Position numbers and translations under genes: made by a program. Shown piece after piece: positions 63,640 to 64,000 of a stretch of DNA of 64,000 nt (positions are counted from its first letter, which is position 1; each line of letters starts with the position of its first letter). The notes under the pieces are model-generated. The model ran no database searches, was not told where the DNA came from, and saw only the letters and a list, made by a program, of their open reading frames with translations. Origin of the DNA: Aurantiacibacter arachoides (GTDB lineage Bacteria > Pseudomonadota > Alphaproteobacteria > Sphingomonadales > Sphingomonadaceae); the NCBI RefSeq assembly GCF_009827335.1, contig NZ_WTYH01000001.1, positions 2,827,501-2,891,500 on the forward strand. The letters run 5' to 3'.

Positions 63640-64000
63640 CACTTCGCTAATTAAATCCTTCGCGCTGGGTGGCTAAACACGGTGGCGGCGCGATTGAAAT
63701 GCTGCACCACTGGGGTCCGGTCATAGCAGCAACCCGAGTCCGAAAGACAGAGCGGGGACCGGTAGGCGAAGGCGCCGATTAGCAACTGTCGAGGCTTGGG
63801 GTGCCTTCTACCACCAAGTTGCCTGTGTCGCTCGTCCCGGCTCCATAAGCCACGGAGAGATACTGCATAGGGAGGACTGCCCTCGGCATCGAGCAATCGC
63901 TCAGAGCCGGGGGTAGTCGTCCTATGCCCGGAACGCTGAACCCTCACCACAGCCATGGTTTAGATGAGAAGATGCAAGGGAAGTAGTTCACTCCACGCGA
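63640..64000. other. No supported gene at the right edge
   Basis: 361 bases inside the second element. One leftward frame (63651-63956) exists but its composition is not protein-like. No RNA gene recognised. Confidence 0.5.

Larger units (their letters stand above)
61366..64000. mobile_element. Second integrative element at tRNA-Leu, left end only
   Basis: Begins directly after the tRNA. Integrase reading toward the tRNA, a ribbon-helix-helix protein overlapping it by ten bases, and a divergent HTH protein. The right boundary and cargo lie outside the window, so the attachment repeat cannot be checked. Confidence 0.75.

Noticed and set aside
63651-63956. 101-residue minus-strand frame at the right edge
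   Set aside because: Arg/Ser/Gly-rich, no ribosome-binding site, no recognised segment.
63640-64000. Possible structured RNA (tmRNA or 6S-like) at the right edge
   Set aside because: No tag-coding sequence, no tRNA-like ends and no clear long helix.

Overview
The window is high-GC, densely packed bacterial chromosome. Gene content and order (sciP/DUF1153 behind a small partner gene, mipZ with a J-domain gene behind it, petABC for cytochrome bc1, a POT transporter with two amidohydrolases, a PH-domain pair, HGG-motif phage genes) fit an alphaproteobacterium of the Sphingomonadales, most likely Erythrobacteraceae. This placement is inference from protein families; no rRNA is present.

Layout. 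1-9258: 5' part of mnmA, the cell-cycle regulator sciP, a GlsB-type stress membrane protein, an RND efflux pump (adaptor plus an unusually long permease), a DUF445 protein, a GNAT acetyltransferase and an exported protein. 9301-16258: etfBA, exoD, sucC, an inositol-phosphatase-family gene, an OmpA-type lipoprotein and a CNNM/CBS hemolysin-family protein. 16447-25456: a leftward run of ten close or overlapping genes (small basic protein, gpmA, purE, purK, folA, M19 dipeptidase, ribF, ileS, lspA, DUF3035 lipoprotein). 25568-40775: tRNA-Thr, the PH-domain pair, GNAT, threonine aldolase, EamA exporter, epimerase, pepN-pgeF, petABC, apt, a cation/proton antiporter, an OmpA-type lipoprotein and tRNA-Gly.

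Two mobile elements interrupt this backbone. The first (40776-51465, about 10.7 kb) is inserted at the 3' end of tRNA-Gly(TCC) and bounded by an 18-bp direct repeat. It carries a tyrosine integrase, a 1049-residue fused nuclease-methyltransferase of the MmeI (type IIL) kind, an excisionase-like HTH protein, a Toprim primase-like protein, a DUF3987 helicase-like protein and HGG-motif phage-type small genes. It has no recognisable capsid, tail or large terminase gene, so it looks like a satellite-like integrative element with a restriction cargo. Copies of GGGGGTAT lie at both ends, as expected for integrase arm sites. The second begins after tRNA-Leu(TAA) at 61366 and runs off the right edge: an integrase, a ribbon-helix-helix protein overlapping it, and a divergent HTH protein.

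51647-61213 is backbone again: doxX, panC and mipZ (divergent), a J-domain protein, phosphomannomutase/phosphoglucomutase, a peptide transporter with two exported amidohydrolases, a GntR regulator and ihfB.

Regulatory signals of note: three matches to the alphaproteobacterial general-stress (EcfG) promoter GGAAC-N16/17-CGTT, upstream of the GlsB-like gene, the glycine-zipper OmpA lipoprotein and a small GNAT gene; and a strong terminator whose stem starts in the CCA tail of tRNA-Thr. Several genes appear to start with TTG (gpmA, folA, panC, mipZ, pgeF).
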